From assembly GCA_037043015.1 (NCBI GenBank), contig CM073323.1:13451758-13515757 (forward strand): a stretch of DNA of 64,000 nucleotides, written 5' to 3'. Source of the DNA: Bryum argenteum (taxonomy: Eukaryota; Streptophyta; Bryopsida; Bryales; Bryaceae). Below, piece by piece: positions 11,918 through 24,600 of the stretch. The notes under the pieces were generated by a model, which saw only the letters and a list, made by a program, of their open reading frames with translations, did not search any database and was not told where the DNA came from. Each line of letters starts with the position of its first letter. Positions within the stretch are counted from its first letter, which is position 1. Made by a program: the position numbers and the translations under genes.

Positions 11918-14480
11918 CTATATGTTTAGATCGATCATGATATTTTGTATTCTCACTCGAGTAATACAAGACTGGTTGTCACGAGAAAATGATTCCTGGT
12001 AAATACAAAGAGTAACCAAGTTCTTGGAATAGTGCTTGAAGCCAAAGAAGTTCTTTGGTGGCAGTGGCGGCGGCAATGTATTCGGCTTCCGTTGATGACA
12101 AGGCAACAATAGTTTGCTTGCGGCTCTGCCAAGAGAGAAGACATGACGAGTCAATTTGAAAAAGATAACCCGAAGTGGACCGCGGGGTGTCGATATCACA
12201 CCTTAATCAAGATCACTCCAACCATTGATCGATGGGTAGAACTGGATGTGAAGGACTAGTGTACATAAGTCCTTGCTGTGAAGTTCCACGTAGATACCGA
12301 AATATACGTTTGACTCCAAGCCAATGAGCTTGAGTGGGGTCTTGCATAAATTGGGCAAGATGATTGACGGCAAAAGCCAGATCCCACCTTGTGCACATAA
12401 CAAGATATCAAGATCGCCGATGGCTTGTCATGCGGGATCTTGTCCATAATAAGTTGTTTGGAAGAGGGAATAGTATCAGTTTGGTGACATGAGTATCGAA
12501 TTCCAGCTTCTAGAGGCGTTGCAACTGAATGGGAAGCGGCCATATTAAATTTAGTTAGGAGATCGTTGATGTATTTTTCTTGTGATAATAATAAAGTCTT
12601 ATGAATGCGATCTCGGTGAATCTGGATGCCCAAAATATAGCTAATCTCATTGTTATCCGTCATAGAAAAGCGTTGAGCAAATATTGCTTTTGTAGCACAA
12701 AAAAATCGGAAGTTATCAGAGATGATTACGAGATCATCAATATAAAGACCCAAAAAGAGAATAGAAGTATGGTAGCGTTTAATATAAACGTTTGGATCTG
12801 AGGTACACTTAATAAAACCTTGAGTCAATAAAAATTTGTCAAATGTCTCGTACGAAGCTCGCGGGGCCTGCTTTAAACCGTAGAGGGATTTCAACAGGCG
12901 GCAAACTTGATGTGCATTTCGAGGGTTAATGTATCCCTCAGGTTGTGTTATATAAATTTCTTCATGTAAAGTAGCATTTAAAAATGCTGTGATCACGTCC
13001 ATTTGGTGGATGTGATAGTTATAAATAGTAGCTAATGCTAAAAGAAGTCGAAGTGATGTCATCCTAATAACAGGAGAAAAAGTTTCAGTGAAGTCAATGC
13101 CTTCCTGTTGAGAGAAGCCACGAGCCACAAATTGTGCCTTAAAACGTGATAAGGAGCCGTCAGAGTTGTATTTTCTTCGAGAGATCCATTTGGTGCTTAT
13201 AATTGATCTATTTGGTGGTGGATCAACAAGATCCCAAGTGCGATTTGTAATAAGAGAATGATATTCCTTGTCCATAGCTTCTTTCCAGTCTTTAGAGTGT
13301 TCGCTAGCAAGGGCTTCGGAGACTGTAAGAGGATCAGCCAGCTCAGCTAAGAAGCCAAAACTGTACAAGTTTGTGTCATGATACCGAGGGGTATGCCTTT
13401 GTCCTTTGTTTACACGTGCAGACCTCCTAATTGAAGGAGGAGAACTAGGTTCGGTTTGGCGGAAATGAGACCGCTGATGTGCAGTAGTTGGAGCGGTGGA
13501 AGGTGGGTCTTCATCATGGAGAGGAGGTGGGTGCTCTGGTGGGTCCTCAGGTGGATCCTTATCCAATTTGAAATCAACTTGTTGATTGAGTGGCAGGGAG
13601 TTGGAAGGGCCTGGTTGGTCAATGGAAGACTCAGGAACAGTATAGTAAAATTCAACAAGATCGGCCGGAGGAGAAGGAGGCTGTTCATTTAAAAAAGAAT
13701 CGCCTTCAGGCAATAAGGTATCTTCCGAAAAAGTAACATCGCGACTTGTAAAAACGAGCTGATTATCTGGATTATAGAGACGATAGCCCTTGATGCCAGA
13801 AACAGATGAATAGCCAATAAAGATACATTTCGAAGCTTTGAAGTCTAATTTCTTACGATGTTCTTTTATAATATGAGAATAGGCTGGACATCCAAAAATA
13901 CGCAAATCATTGAGATCAGGTCTTAACCCTGTCCATAGTTCATATGGTGTTGTATTATTTAATGAAGTTGAATAAGAACGATTTTGCAGATAGCAGGCAG
14001 TAGCTACAGCTTCTGCCCAAAAGTGTTTGCTCAAATGAGCAACTTGAAGCATACATCTTGCAGCTTCAACTAAAGTTCGGTTCTTCCTTTCCGAGACTCC
14101 ATTTTGGGCAGGATGATAAGGATTGGTCAAGTGACGTTGAATTCCGTGATCTTGACAGAATTTGGTGAAGTTGTTAGATGTAAATTCGCCACCGTTATCG
14201 GAGCGGAGAATAAGTATTTTATGTTTATCATGTTGATTTTCAACTAATGTTTTGTAGGTTTGAAAATGAGATAGAGTAGAAGATTTCTTGTTTAAAAAAT
14301 AGACATGTGTAAAATGGGAGTAATCATCAATGAATAAAAGAAAATATAGAGCACCACCTAATGATGGTGTGCTCATTGGGCCACACAAATCCGTGTGTAT
14401 CAAGGCCAATGGCACAATAGCTCGTGTAGTAGGTCTTTGTTGGTACGAAACTTTGAGTGTGTTTACAACACACCCTCACA
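11918..14480 (-). pseudogene. Copia integrase-RT-RNase H region, frameshifted
   Basis: The open stretch 12256-14415 holds the integrase core (HTDLCGPM, SDNGGEFT, HPAQNGVSERKNRT) and the reverse transcriptase (KWISRRKYNSDGS, QMDVITAFLN, SLYGLKQAPR, catalytic YIDD). After about 12440 the frame shifts. RNase H pieces continue in other frames (AVNHLAQFMQDP near 12370; QTIVALSSTEAEYIAAA near 12080-12120). A further frame break between 14415 and 14570 separates it from gag-protease. It cannot make a full polyprotein. Confidence 0.9.
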
Positions 14481-14568
14481 GAGAGGAGATTGGATTTTAA
14501 TGTATTAGGAAGTCCAGTGACCATATTTTGATTTTGCATGAGAGTAATAAAACGTATATTGAGATGGC

Positions 14569-15986
14569 CTAATCGATAATGCCATTTAAGCGTTTAAAGT
14601 CAAATTTTGACAAAGTTGTAGATAAACAAGTTGACTCGAGGGGTGGGATGCCAATACCCAATGAAAACAAGTTGCCTTCTTTTGGAATTCGTAATATGAT
14701 TTTCTTACTTGAGTTTGGTAACTTGGTCTTGATAAGACATTGAGTCTGAGTGAATGTAATAATTGTATTTCCTTTTGTTGTTATTTGACAAACGGAAAGT
14801 AAATTTTTGGCAAGGCCAGGGACATATAAAACGTCTGGAATTAATAGATTTTCTCCAGTTGGTACTCTTAAAAGAATGGAACCGTAGCCAAGAGCACTGT
14901 GTGAGCGATTGTCACCCAAAATTATAGTTCTTGGAGTGTCGAGAAGTTGATAATCCCAAAAAAATTCTTTTTCAGGAGACATATGTTGACTAGCTCCTGA
15001 ATCTAGGTACCAAGACGAGGAAAGGCCTGAAATATCACACATGGCCGAAAATTGATAGACGGGAGTATCACCAGTAAGATTATTATTAGATTGTCCTTGT
15101 CCAGTCTTTACCTGATCACGTTTCTTCTTTCGACAGTCAGGGGCTTTGTGCCCGGGAATCCCGCAATAGTGACATATAATTGTTCGATAAGATGAGGAAG
15201 TATTTGGGTCATTGGATTTTTGTCCTTGCCAACTCTTTCCACTGTTTCGGGATTGTTCCTGCCAACTCTTTCCACTGTTGCGGAAGTTTTGTTTATAGTT
15301 CTTTGATAATTGACCAGATGAAAATTTATTATGTGAAAATGGCTTAATAAATTTGCCTTTAACATAAAAGGCACTAGATTTGGATACTTCAGGTTTAGAA
15401 TGATTAATGGAATTTTGCTGAAGAATATTAGACAGCAAAGTTGGAAACGTAAGATTGGCAATACCACCTTGTGTGGTTATGAAGGCACTCCAAGAATCTG
15501 GTAAAGCGCCAAGCAACAAGTTAACTTGCTGATCGTCTGTGAATATGCATCCGGCGATTTCAGCTTCGTGAAGAAGCGATTGCCATGTTTCTAAGAAGGA
15601 CATGGTATCGTCGGAGTCAGACATCGTCAAGCGGCAAAGTTGCTTATGCAAGTTTACCTGTGATGCTTTATTAGACTTCTCGTAGAGTTGTTTTAGACGA
15701 TCCCAAACTTCCTTAGAAGTTGTGAGAGATCGTAAAGAAAGTAGCTGCTTCTCGCTACAATGGAGCAAAAGCTCCGATCGGGCTTTGGCATCTCTCAATG
15801 TCCAGTACATCAAGCCTAGTACGTCACTTGCGGCAGGAGAGTCGCATCGCCGCCATCTACGACTCCCCATATTTCGGAGCGAATTAATAATAGTTCAAGT
15901 TTCATACTCCAAGACGCATAATTATCTGCGTTTAGAGGTGGAATGACATAAGCTCGGTTTCTTTGAAGTTAATCCAAATTGGCCAT
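14569..15986 (-). pseudogene. Copia gag-protease region, frameshifted
   Basis: The natural gag start is probably the ATG at 15986 (MANLD). It meets a stop at codon 6, then continues with a typical copia gag N-terminus (NADNYASWSMKLELLL) before a frameshift near 15865. The long open part (14569-15870) has the UBN2-type gag, a CCHC zinc knuckle (CHYCGIPGHKAPDC), the aspartic protease site WYLDSGASQHM and the start of the gag-preintegrase domain. The frame is lost again before the integrase. Confidence 0.9.
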
Positions 15987-16312
15987 TATGAATTAAATTT
16001 AAATTTTCAAAATAGCAGATTGAAAATATTGGAACTCAAAGTTCTGTTGCCAATAAGGCTCAATGACGAGGGAATCATCCTCGTTCAATCCCCGTTTTCG
16101 TTCTCTTCAATTCTTTGGTTCAATCGGCTTGATTGGACCTTGGATAAATCCGTTTTGAAGGTCGAGTTGAAAAAAAAATATCTAATTGGTAAAGGAACAC
16201 GAATATGATTGTCAAATTGCTCTTCTACTTCCTCTAGCAAAACAAACACATCTTCACTAGAATTTAATTCGATTAAGGTTTCTCCGAGAAACACATGGTT
16301 CCACGATTTAAT

Positions 16313-16324
16313 GCTCTGATACCA
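16313..16324 (-). other. Primer binding site (initiator tRNA-Met)
   Basis: Minus-strand TGGTATCAGAGC, the canonical plant Copia primer site complementary to the 3' end of initiator tRNA-Met, immediately adjacent to the 5' LTR. Confidence 0.92.
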
Positions 16325-16531
16325 TGTTGTGTGTAGAACGCAAGATGACAGATCATAATTTGAAGAAGCATTTACATTATATATATATTAATTATAGAAT
16401 AAAATAACAAGCCTTCATATGAAGGACAGAGACACCGTTTAGCAAAACGGTATGACAACGTTTGACTTTGACAGGATAATGTGTCTGTAGATTCTAGCTA
16501 CTGTAACGTAACTGTAACTGGTTCACTAACA
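16325..16531 (-). repeat. 5' LTR of the Copia element
   Basis: Pairs with 11410-11625; followed on the minus strand, with no spacer, by the primer binding site. It differs from its partner mainly in the AT tract and in short indels near CTAGCTACT. Confidence 0.93.
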
Positions 16532-16536
16532 AACAA

Positions 16537-17200
16537 AACCTCACTTCCGCAAGGATGTCTATTTGCCAGCATGGTGCGGCCTTGCCTTCACTGATCTCGA
16601 CTCACCACAAAATGCAAATGAGAATAAGGCAGGGCAACTAAAATGTGAGGGAAAACAGAACTTGCCTGTATTGACGCCGCGATTGACTCACTGTCAATGG
16701 TCTGCAACACCCACAAACATACATGTATGCAAATCTTCGAAGCTTTCGAGCAATTAATGACCTCGCTACCGACATTTTCGGTATGATCATGTGAAGTTCA
16801 GAATGCGAGAACTGTTGCAAATCGCCATTGTCGAACTGGAGCTTGAAGTGGCTGCGTAGAGATGGTACTGACTATTCGATCATGCAATGAAGCTAAAGCT
16901 ATACCCTTATAAACTTTCATGCAAAACACCACATCAAGTAATCACGCAGCTTCAAGAAAACACCACACTGCGGCAGGCTTAGAGTACACATCGAAAGGCT
17001 CGATACCTACCGCTTCTCGAACACCATTAACAGAGCGATCAGGAATCCAAGACTACTGACATTGCCAGTATGTGATGTAGATTCAACAATTTCAAACGAA
17101 ACCCTAGACAGATCTACTGAAGCCGAACCTTGAGCCGGATCATGCGCATGATCGTGGAACTGATCCTCCACATATCCCTGAATCAATAACACTGTAGTCT
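16537..17200 (-). promoter_or_regulatory. Kinase 5' leader region, distal part
   Basis: Continues the kinase upstream region on the far side of the Copia insertion. Minus-strand blocks such as AAATGTCGGTAGCGAGGTCAT and GGTGTTGCAGACCATTGA recur near 30060-30115. TTCGAGAAGCGGT recurs near 37798. GGAGGATCA..TTCCACGA recurs near 37634. The TCTAGGGTTTCG near 17090 resembles a plant 5' UTR. No consistent frame is shared by the copies, so this looks like leader or promoter rather than coding sequence. Confidence 0.5.
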
Positions 17201-17892
17201 CGTTTTAGCCTACAACGGATTATAGAGGACAGAAGTTTCCCCCCCATAACTGCTGCTACTGTAACTAATACGTTCTTTCCCTATGAAGCTACCATGATCA
17301 CTCTCATCTTGGCACCAATTCTCAAAGTACTTAAAGATGAAGTAGTCCTGATACTTGAGGATTTTCAAGTGCCTGAAGATGGCTCATATACAGGTCTCTA
17401 CTACCTAATCTTCTCCATATCAGTTTCCTCTAGGTGTGAGTTTGACCAGTTTTTTTTCATAGCTGGAGTGGATTTAGTGTATGTATTGCTCGTATGTTCT
17501 GAGTAGTGTTTATCTTGATCAAGTTATCAGGGCTTTGAGATCGAGGCAGATTGCAACACGGATCTTTTAGAGGTTTATGTTTTCTGGAAAAGTCAGTGAT
17601 CAACTGAGATCATAGAATAGATTTCTTGCATTCATCAATATGGATCATGGAGAACGTGTGACTACACCGAAAGTACTCTCGGAAGTTGAAAAATGTAGTT
17701 CCTTGAAGATCCAGGTAGTGTTTTCTTTAGCCACTGTACTAGTTTTTAAGAATTATACAAAATAAAGAATGAAATTGAATTATGCATAAGGGATTGCGGT
17801 ATTTGTACTTCAACAACGTGTCAAACTGATTGCGTCTTGATGTTTTTTTACTTGGCCAAACCTGAAGGGGATGTTCTGTAGGACTGAGATGA
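17201..17892. other. Intergenic region, nothing recognised
   Basis: A short open frame (17294-17506) is hydrophobic and has no family resemblance. No repeats or RNA genes were seen. Confidence 0.4.
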
Positions 17893-18197
17893 TACTAGTA
17901 GATAATGACAAGAAAGTGATGGCCGTAATTCATGACTTGACGGGAATGACACAAAGTGTGAGTTTAAATTGTGCTTCTAATAATGTCAAAATAAATTATG
18001 ATGTTTGTCACTTTTTCTTAGATTATTTTTGGTTGTAATAAGCATACAACATTGTAATAGATCAGTAAAAAAATTAAAGAAAAGTGACAAATATAATAAT
18101 TCATTGTCATGTCAGTAGAAGCACAATTAAAATATGCACTATGTGTCATTACGGTCAAGTCATTACGGCCGTCACTTTTTGCCATTTTCTACTAGTG
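17893..18197. mobile_element. CACTA-type MITE, copy 1
   Basis: Ends are ACTAGTAGATAATG and CATTTTCTACTAGTG, the plant CACTA terminal type; the first base has mutated to T. A 3-bp target duplication TGA (17890-17892, 18198-18200) fits the superfamily. The interior is mostly self-complementary (GTCACTTTTTCTT / AAGAAAAAGTGAC type), with no coding capacity. Confidence 0.8.
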
Positions 18198-18643
18198 TGA
18201 ATGACTAAGGTTTTTCTACATGAGGACTCTGGTGGGTTCACGGCTCAGGTAGTAGACGTACCCTGCGAAGCTGCAAGCCAAATAGATGGCTAGGTACGTT
18301 CAGATCAGGTGGAGTAACCACCTCCTCCTCATGGTCCGAGTCAAAATCATCCTACAAGGCTACAAGCATTTAAGAGAGCTCATTAGTATTTGTTTCGATT
18401 TTTTTTTTTTTTTTAAATCTCAAAGAGAATGATGTTTACCAGGTACCCCAACTCATCTAATCGTAATGTACGCAATACCATTGGCCATAGTAGAGTAGGA
18501 GCTCCTCTGGATGTGGTTGGTCTTGACGGTGAGATATTATAGATAGCATGACAACTATCCTTATCGATAGGTCTCCTACAAGTAGGGTCACGGTTTGCTC
18601 TTGTTTTTTTCTTCCAACTAAGTAAGAAGGTGATCCCAACAAA
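18198..18643 (-). pseudogene. Degenerate coding fragment between CACTA MITEs
   Basis: On the minus strand 18225-18360 reads DDFDSDHEEEVVTPP, then LQLRRVRLLPEP and a stop. A paralog at 19525-19680 reads SDHEDEVVTPP, then LQLGRAHQLREP and a stop at the same place. Conserved frame and stop suggest the C-terminus of a once-real protein, perhaps one carried by a CACTA element. The parent is not recognised. Confidence 0.45.
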
Positions 18644-18945
18644 CACTAGTAGAAAATGGCAAAAAGTGACGGCCGTAATGACTTGACCATAACGACACAT
18701 AGTGCATATTTTAATTGTGCTTCTACTGACATGACAATAAATTATTAGATTTATCACTTTTTCTTAATTTTTTTATTAATCTATTAGGGTGTGGTATGCT
18801 CATTAGAACCCAAAAAAACTAAGAAAAAGTGACACATATAATAGTTTATTTTGATGTTATTAGAAGCACAATTAAAACTGACACTTTGTGTCATTAACGG
18901 TCAAGTCATTACGACCCTCACGTTTAGTGCCATTTTCTACTAGTG
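18644..18945. mobile_element. CACTA-type MITE, copy 2
   Basis: Begins CACTAGTAGAAAATGGC and ends GCCATTTTCTACTAGTG, perfect terminal inverted repeats, with the same interior as copy 1. A 3-bp target duplication is not evident (AAA left, TCC right), so a neighbouring deletion or rearrangement is possible. Confidence 0.8.
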
Positions 18946-19318
18946 TCCCTAAACTCATCTACGCAAATGCCACATACCATTGGTGCTCTTTCGCACATTT
19001 ATTACACTCACATCTTCGGTATGGTAGTTTTGATTCCGTCGTACCTTTATTACACTTATAATCCCATGGTGGTTCTACCATCTGATATGTGCAGCTTTAG
19101 TACGGCTTGACCAAGCAAGACAAAGTATAGAAGAGCAGCGCAGCGGAAGAGCTGAGGAGATGAACAGGTATACACTTATTTTGACTTGATTTCGCTGCTC
19201 CTTCTAATGCGTGCCTAGATTTGCCAATCTTGATTTTGCCTAGCGCCTTCGTTTAGCGCGTGATTCCGAAAATTTAGCAGCCCCTCTAGGAAGTCTTGAT
19301 AGTGCATTGAGCTTCTAA

Positions 19319-19405
19319 CACTAGTAGAAAATGGCAAAAAGTAACGGCCGTAATGACTTGACCGGAATGTGACAAATATCATAATTTATTTTGACGTGAG
19401 AAATA
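19319..19405. mobile_element. CACTA-type MITE, copy 3 (truncated)
   Basis: Begins CACTAGTAGAAAATGGC like copy 2, then jumps to the distal interior (GTGACAAATATCATAATTTA) and stops without a right end. Confidence 0.7.
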
Positions 19406-21609
19406 ATTAAACCCAAACGCATGTGAGTAAACACCTACAGCTTTTGCACTAATGCTTTGGTGCACTTGTCTTCAATAGAGACACAAAGTTTTCACAATTG
19501 ATGGGACATACAAGAAATTGTTTAACTCCGGTGGGTTCATGGCTCACGTAGTTGATGAGCCCTGCCGAGTTGCAATCCAATTGGATATCCAGATATGTCT
19601 ACATGAGGTGGAGTAACCACCTCATCTTCATGGTCCGAATGAAACCCTTCCTAGAATCATTTTTTAAAGCGCATTAGTATTTGTTCAAAAGTTTTCATCC
19701 ATCATTGAAAAGTGTGCACAATGAGTGGAAGTGCACGGTGAGTAGCGTGTCTATAATTGCATTATTTGTATTTGGCCTCATTTCCATACTTTACCCTCAA
19801 CACTGTCGTCTTTCAACGCAAGTGAAGGCTTTTCACTTTACATTGTATTTTGAAGTATGTAGCATAGGATTTAGCATGTAACTTGTACATATTTGTGTAA
19901 ACCAATTCTTAAACTCAATTTCCGCATCATTTGTGAGATCATAATGTTCAAAGTTGGAAAGAAACACTAGTAAGAGGAAAACAATGTCCTTGTTGACAAT
20001 TTTTAACGCTGTTTTTAACGCGGTTTAACGGCGACAGAATTGTTGACGCAAATAAATTAAAAATGTCACGGACGTCTTTTTAGTTTAACAGGTCTTCTTA
20101 AAACATGTTAAATGAGTTAACATGATTGAACATGATATATTAAAAGACGTCATTCCAGTTGGGGGAAGTTACCTAGGGTCAGTAACTTGGTAAGTAAATT
20201 CCTTTCCACGTTGGCTTTTCTCGCGTTTGTACATTCCACGTGGGACAAGTTTTTGTCGTTGGGATGGATGGAACTTGATATGATGTGGCATCGAAAATCT
20301 GACGTGGCATTTGATATTCGATGGCTAGGATCGTGACACGTGGCCACATCGTGGAATGTGCGTCAGTGTTCGGAGTTTGTGTCAAAAGAAACAGAAGATA
20401 GTGTCCAGGTTGACGCTGATTAACACTTGTGTCTTATGTTTTAATGCAATTTCCGAAACGTTCTTAGATGTCGGATGACGTTGGGCATGTTTGTAGTGAA
20501 CGTAGATATTCTGGATTTTGTGTCAAAAATGACACAATGTTTTATTCATTTTGACGTTGTTTAACACATGTGTTACAAATTTTAACGCGTTTACGCAAAC
20601 GCATCTAAACCTATGGTGACGCGCGCTACGTCACTAATGATTTTTCATCTAATTGCAAAAAAAATTTATTGAATTGTTTTATGAGCCACTTAACCATTTC
20701 TTGAACTAAATTCCACTTGAGGCTCTACAGATTATTGTTCCAAGGACACTTAGAAGTACTTTCATTGATTTACTTTTTACCCCATGGGACCTACAAAACC
20801 TAAATAATAGCTTGAATTTTTACATGGAGGTATGCTGAAAATTAAATTAAGAGATTTTCTTTGCGAATGAAATAAACATGTGAAAAATTATTGAAGAGGA
20901 AAACCAAATCATGAGATTATTCCTTAGAACCTTATCTAAATGTAGAGAAAACAAGACTCAAAGAAATAAATAAAATCCCATTTTTTTGTGACTCTTTGAA
21001 ATTTCCACCAAGTAATTGATTCTATGCACATTTTGAGAATAAATGAGCTTGTATTGCAAATTTGGGTAAATTCCAAAAGCTCCTTATACTGATTCAAATT
21101 CAAGAGTTAATAACCTCAAAGTACGAGGAATTTTGAAGCATGATTGTATTGGCTTGGTTGGAAAGATTTGGGAAGATTCTATAGTCTTCAAAGAATGAAA
21201 TCAACTTCAAGCTATTAAAATTTTGTAAATTAGAACTTGCCCAAAGTCAAATGCAACCACAATTCACTCTAGAAATTAGAATAGCTTCAACAAGATCAAT
21301 AACCTCTAAAGTCAAAATCAACCACATTGTTATCGATGTGCTTTAAAAAAATGATGTTTTTGCAAAAACTTGAAACTTTGATGCAAGATCCGTATCATAA
21401 AATTTAGTAGAATTTTGTGATTTGACTAATGAGAGACTTATGAACAAGATCCAATGATTGAATTTCAAACACTGTCAGGCGGGGTTTTAGTAGACAACAT
21501 GCAGAATGTCAGGTTCGAGCTCTCGAGTTTACAAAAAAAGGTTGATTGATTATAGCAGATTGGTAAATACGGTACACGGCGGGCTCATGCCAACCTCGAT
21601 GTGAACGAC
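19406..21609. other. Gene-poor region; second copy of the CACTA-flanking fragment
   Basis: 19525-19680 is the paralog of 18225-18400. From 19963 a CACTAGTAAGAGG start leads into sequence rich in TTAACG and TTGACG motifs up to about 20640, but no matching right end was found. 20650-21609 is AT-rich with no gene seen. Confidence 0.4.
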
Positions 21610-24600
21610 TTATGACCGAAAAGGTAAGCTCCAGATGGAAGCTTTCTTTTCGTCATTTTCTGCAGCCTGAGCCTTCCTAAGTGCGCGCACCACTTGGGTC
21701 ATGTCTGGACGATTTGCCCCGTATGGTTGTGTGCACAGCTTGGCCACCTCTATCACTCGTTTCAACGCCTTGGGGTTGTAATGGCCGCCTAAATTGGGAT
21801 CCACCACGGGTTTCAGAGCCCTGCCGTTGTAGTGATCCTCCACCTATCACCAATTCTCACACGTTGAGTAAAAGAAAAAACCAGATTGCATTCGTTCTGG
21901 CATAGCAGATTTCAACAATGAAAAGTGGCTTACCCAATCACCGATGAATCGTTTCTTGTCAGAATCTTGAATTGGTTTTCGACCTGTAATAATCTCCAGC
22001 AGAATGACTCCAAAACTGTACACGTCGCTCTTCTCCGTCAACTGCCCGGTTTTCAGATACCTGCAGAAACGTTCGCTCTCAAAGTGAGATAAATGGTAGG
22101 AGCGTTGAAGCTTTGGCAGGCAGGATGATTAACGTAATGGTGAGCGATGGAACATAAATGCATGAGATTGAGAGTGAGTAGTAGTCATACTCTGGGTCTA
22201 GATACCCGAGGGTGCCCTTCACCATTGTCGTCACATGCGTTTTGTTCAGATTTTCTTGGTCCGCGCCCAACTTCGACAGCCCGAAATCAGCAACCTTTGC
22301 AACCATGCTTTTCGTTAAAAGGATGTTCTGACTCTTGATGTCTCGGTGAATGATTCTTGGACTACAACCCGTGTGCAAGTACTCCAGCCCTGACACAGAA
22401 ATTAAGCCACAAGTCAGAAATACATTCTCTGAACGATGAAGAGGTCAAATAATGCACAATGGTGAGATGTGGGAGGGATGATCGTACCACATGCGGACTG
22501 TAATGCAATGTTGAGACGCTGCTTCCAGTTAAGCGACGTTCCTCCAGCTGCATGGTACAAATTCATCCATTATGGTCCAAAAGTTCTGTAGCTCAAAGCA
22601 ACAAATGTACTCAAGAAGTGATTCTGACCTTGAAGGTGGTCCCATATGCTCCCTTCTTCGGCTAGTTCGTAAATAAGAACCTGTCTCTCATCTTGGCAGT
22701 AGCCCAAGAGTCTAATCAGATGCACATGGTTGATCCTCTTGAGCAGGTTCACCTGTCGCAACGTACATGACCAGATCAGTACGCTACGCTTAATACGATC
22801 AGAACATACAAGAGTTGCAGAGTATGAAATAGAACTGTACCTCATTGAGAAACTCATTGATTCCCTGCTGTGAAGTCGCATCAAGAATTTTGACCGCCAC
22901 CTCTTTGCCATTCTCCAGCTTGCCCAAGAATACGGCACCGAAACCACCTTTCCCGAGCTGACGGGAGTTGAGATCATTCGTCATATCGAGCACGTCGTCC
23001 CAGGTAAACTTCTTCACGACGTCCTCGATAATGGACTCACTCATCCTCATTTGCGGGCACGAGGTACTACGGGTACTCTCTGCTCTAGGAGCATGAGCCA
23101 CTGCCGGTTCGGTGCTTGCAGTGGTGGCTGATCTGTGGAGCTCGGGAACTCCGTCTCGGACTGGACCCGAGCCAGAGAATTCTTCGGAGCTCATCTCCGA
23201 GGTAGAGCTCGATTTGTACGTATGCTCGGACGAGACATTGCTCGACTTGTACGCCGGTGATAGCTCACTCGCTTCATGTCGAGTGCTGATCGATCTCTGG
23301 CTTGGTGATGCTTCACCCAAAATATTGTTGGCTTGTAATGGCTTGCCCGGTGAGAACTCGGAGGAGTCAACCCGCCTGCTGCTGCTCGATCGCTGACTCA
23401 GTGATGCTTCACCCGAGATGTTGGCTTGCAATGATTCAGAGCTTTTCACGCCATTGCCCGCCTGATACTCATAGGAGTCAACCCGCCCGCTTCTTTGTGA
23501 TGCTGATGCTTCCCTTGAGATGTTGGCTTGTAACGATTCGGAGCTATTCACGCCATTGCCTGCCTGGTACTCATAGGAGTCAACCCGCCCGCTTCTTCGT
23601 GATGCTGATGCTTCCCCCGAAATGTCGGCGGCTTGTAAGGATTCAGAGCTCCGAGCGCTGTTGTCCTGAACGGAGTCCACCCGTCTGCTGCTCGATCGGT
23701 GGCTCTGTGATGCTTCACCCCGAATGTTGGCTTGTAAAGATTCGGAACTCTTCGCGCCGTTGCCTGCCTGGTACTCATACGAGTCAACCCGCCTGCTCTC
23801 TCTCTGGCTCGGTGATGCATCCCTCGAGATATTGCCTTGTAACGGCTCAAAACTCTTCGTGCCGTTCACCGGAGGGAATTCAGAGGAGTCCGACCGCCTG
23901 CTGCTCGATACCCGTTCCGAAAACTCCTGCGACTTACTGTCAGACCGAGGTGGGAACAGTTCAGAAGATTCTTGCGGCCTGGCTCCGAATGTCGCGCTCT
24001 TTTTGTACACTTGAGGAGGTGCTTCGGAGAGTGACCTTTCGTCAAAGCTGTCGCTCGACTTGTGTAATGGAGGATTGCGTCCCACTGGTGGTCGTGCAGA
24101 GAATTCCTGCGATCCATAAGCTCGTGTTGGTTCTTGCGAGCCTTCCAAGCTGTTGCTTGAAACCTGCGGTGACCAAGGATTGCGTTCCACTGGTGGTCGT
24201 GCAGAGAATTCCTGCGATCCAAAAGCTCGCGTTGGTTCCTGCGAGCCTTCCAAGCTGTTGCTTGAAACCTGCGGTGACCCAGACTTCTGCTGCTCCTCGT
24301 CTACTGGAATTACTTTCTTTAAGTCATTTACAACCCTGAAGAGTTCGCTTACAGCAGATTCTCCATGTTTCTCCGTCATCTCATTAAGAGCTTGTATCTC
24401 CTTCCGAAGAGCTGCTGCCGTATCTAAATTCAATGACGCAGCCAATTTTGTAAGCGTCTCCACGTCCAATATGTCGATCATTATTGTCTCGCCCAAGTAT
24501 GAAATCAACTCTGCATAGAGAATTGCATCGAAAGTATCTTCCACCGGTTTCGACCTTTTGAGTTGACTGTGAACTAGATCAACCTGGAGCATTCGGAAAC

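Larger units (their letters stand above)
11410..16531 (-). mobile_element. Ty1/copia LTR retrotransposon, complete but decayed
   Basis: Two similar LTRs (11410-11625, 216 bp; 16325-16531, 207 bp) begin TGTTG and end CTAACA. A 5-bp target duplication AACAA flanks the element at 11405-11409 and 16532-16536. Next to the right LTR lies the initiator tRNA-Met primer site (TGGTATCAGAGC on the minus strand, 16313-16324), so transcription ran leftward. A purine tract lies at about 11626-11636. The order gag, protease, integrase, RT, RNase H identifies Ty1/copia. The LTRs differ by several indels plus substitutions, and the coding region has stops and frameshifts, so it is not a very recent copy. The 5.1-kb length is typical of a full copia element. 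Confidence 0.95.

Noticed and set aside
18413-18757. 114-codon minus-strand frame
   Set aside because: Runs out of a CACTA MITE into degenerate flanking sequence, so it is a chimera of unrelated pieces.
23302-24339. 345-codon open frame on the + strand opposite the fusion gene's Ser-rich exon
   Set aside because: It is the antisense shadow of low-complexity Ser-rich coding repeats; composition (Cys/Ser/Arg) and repeats mirror the sense strand, with no domain.
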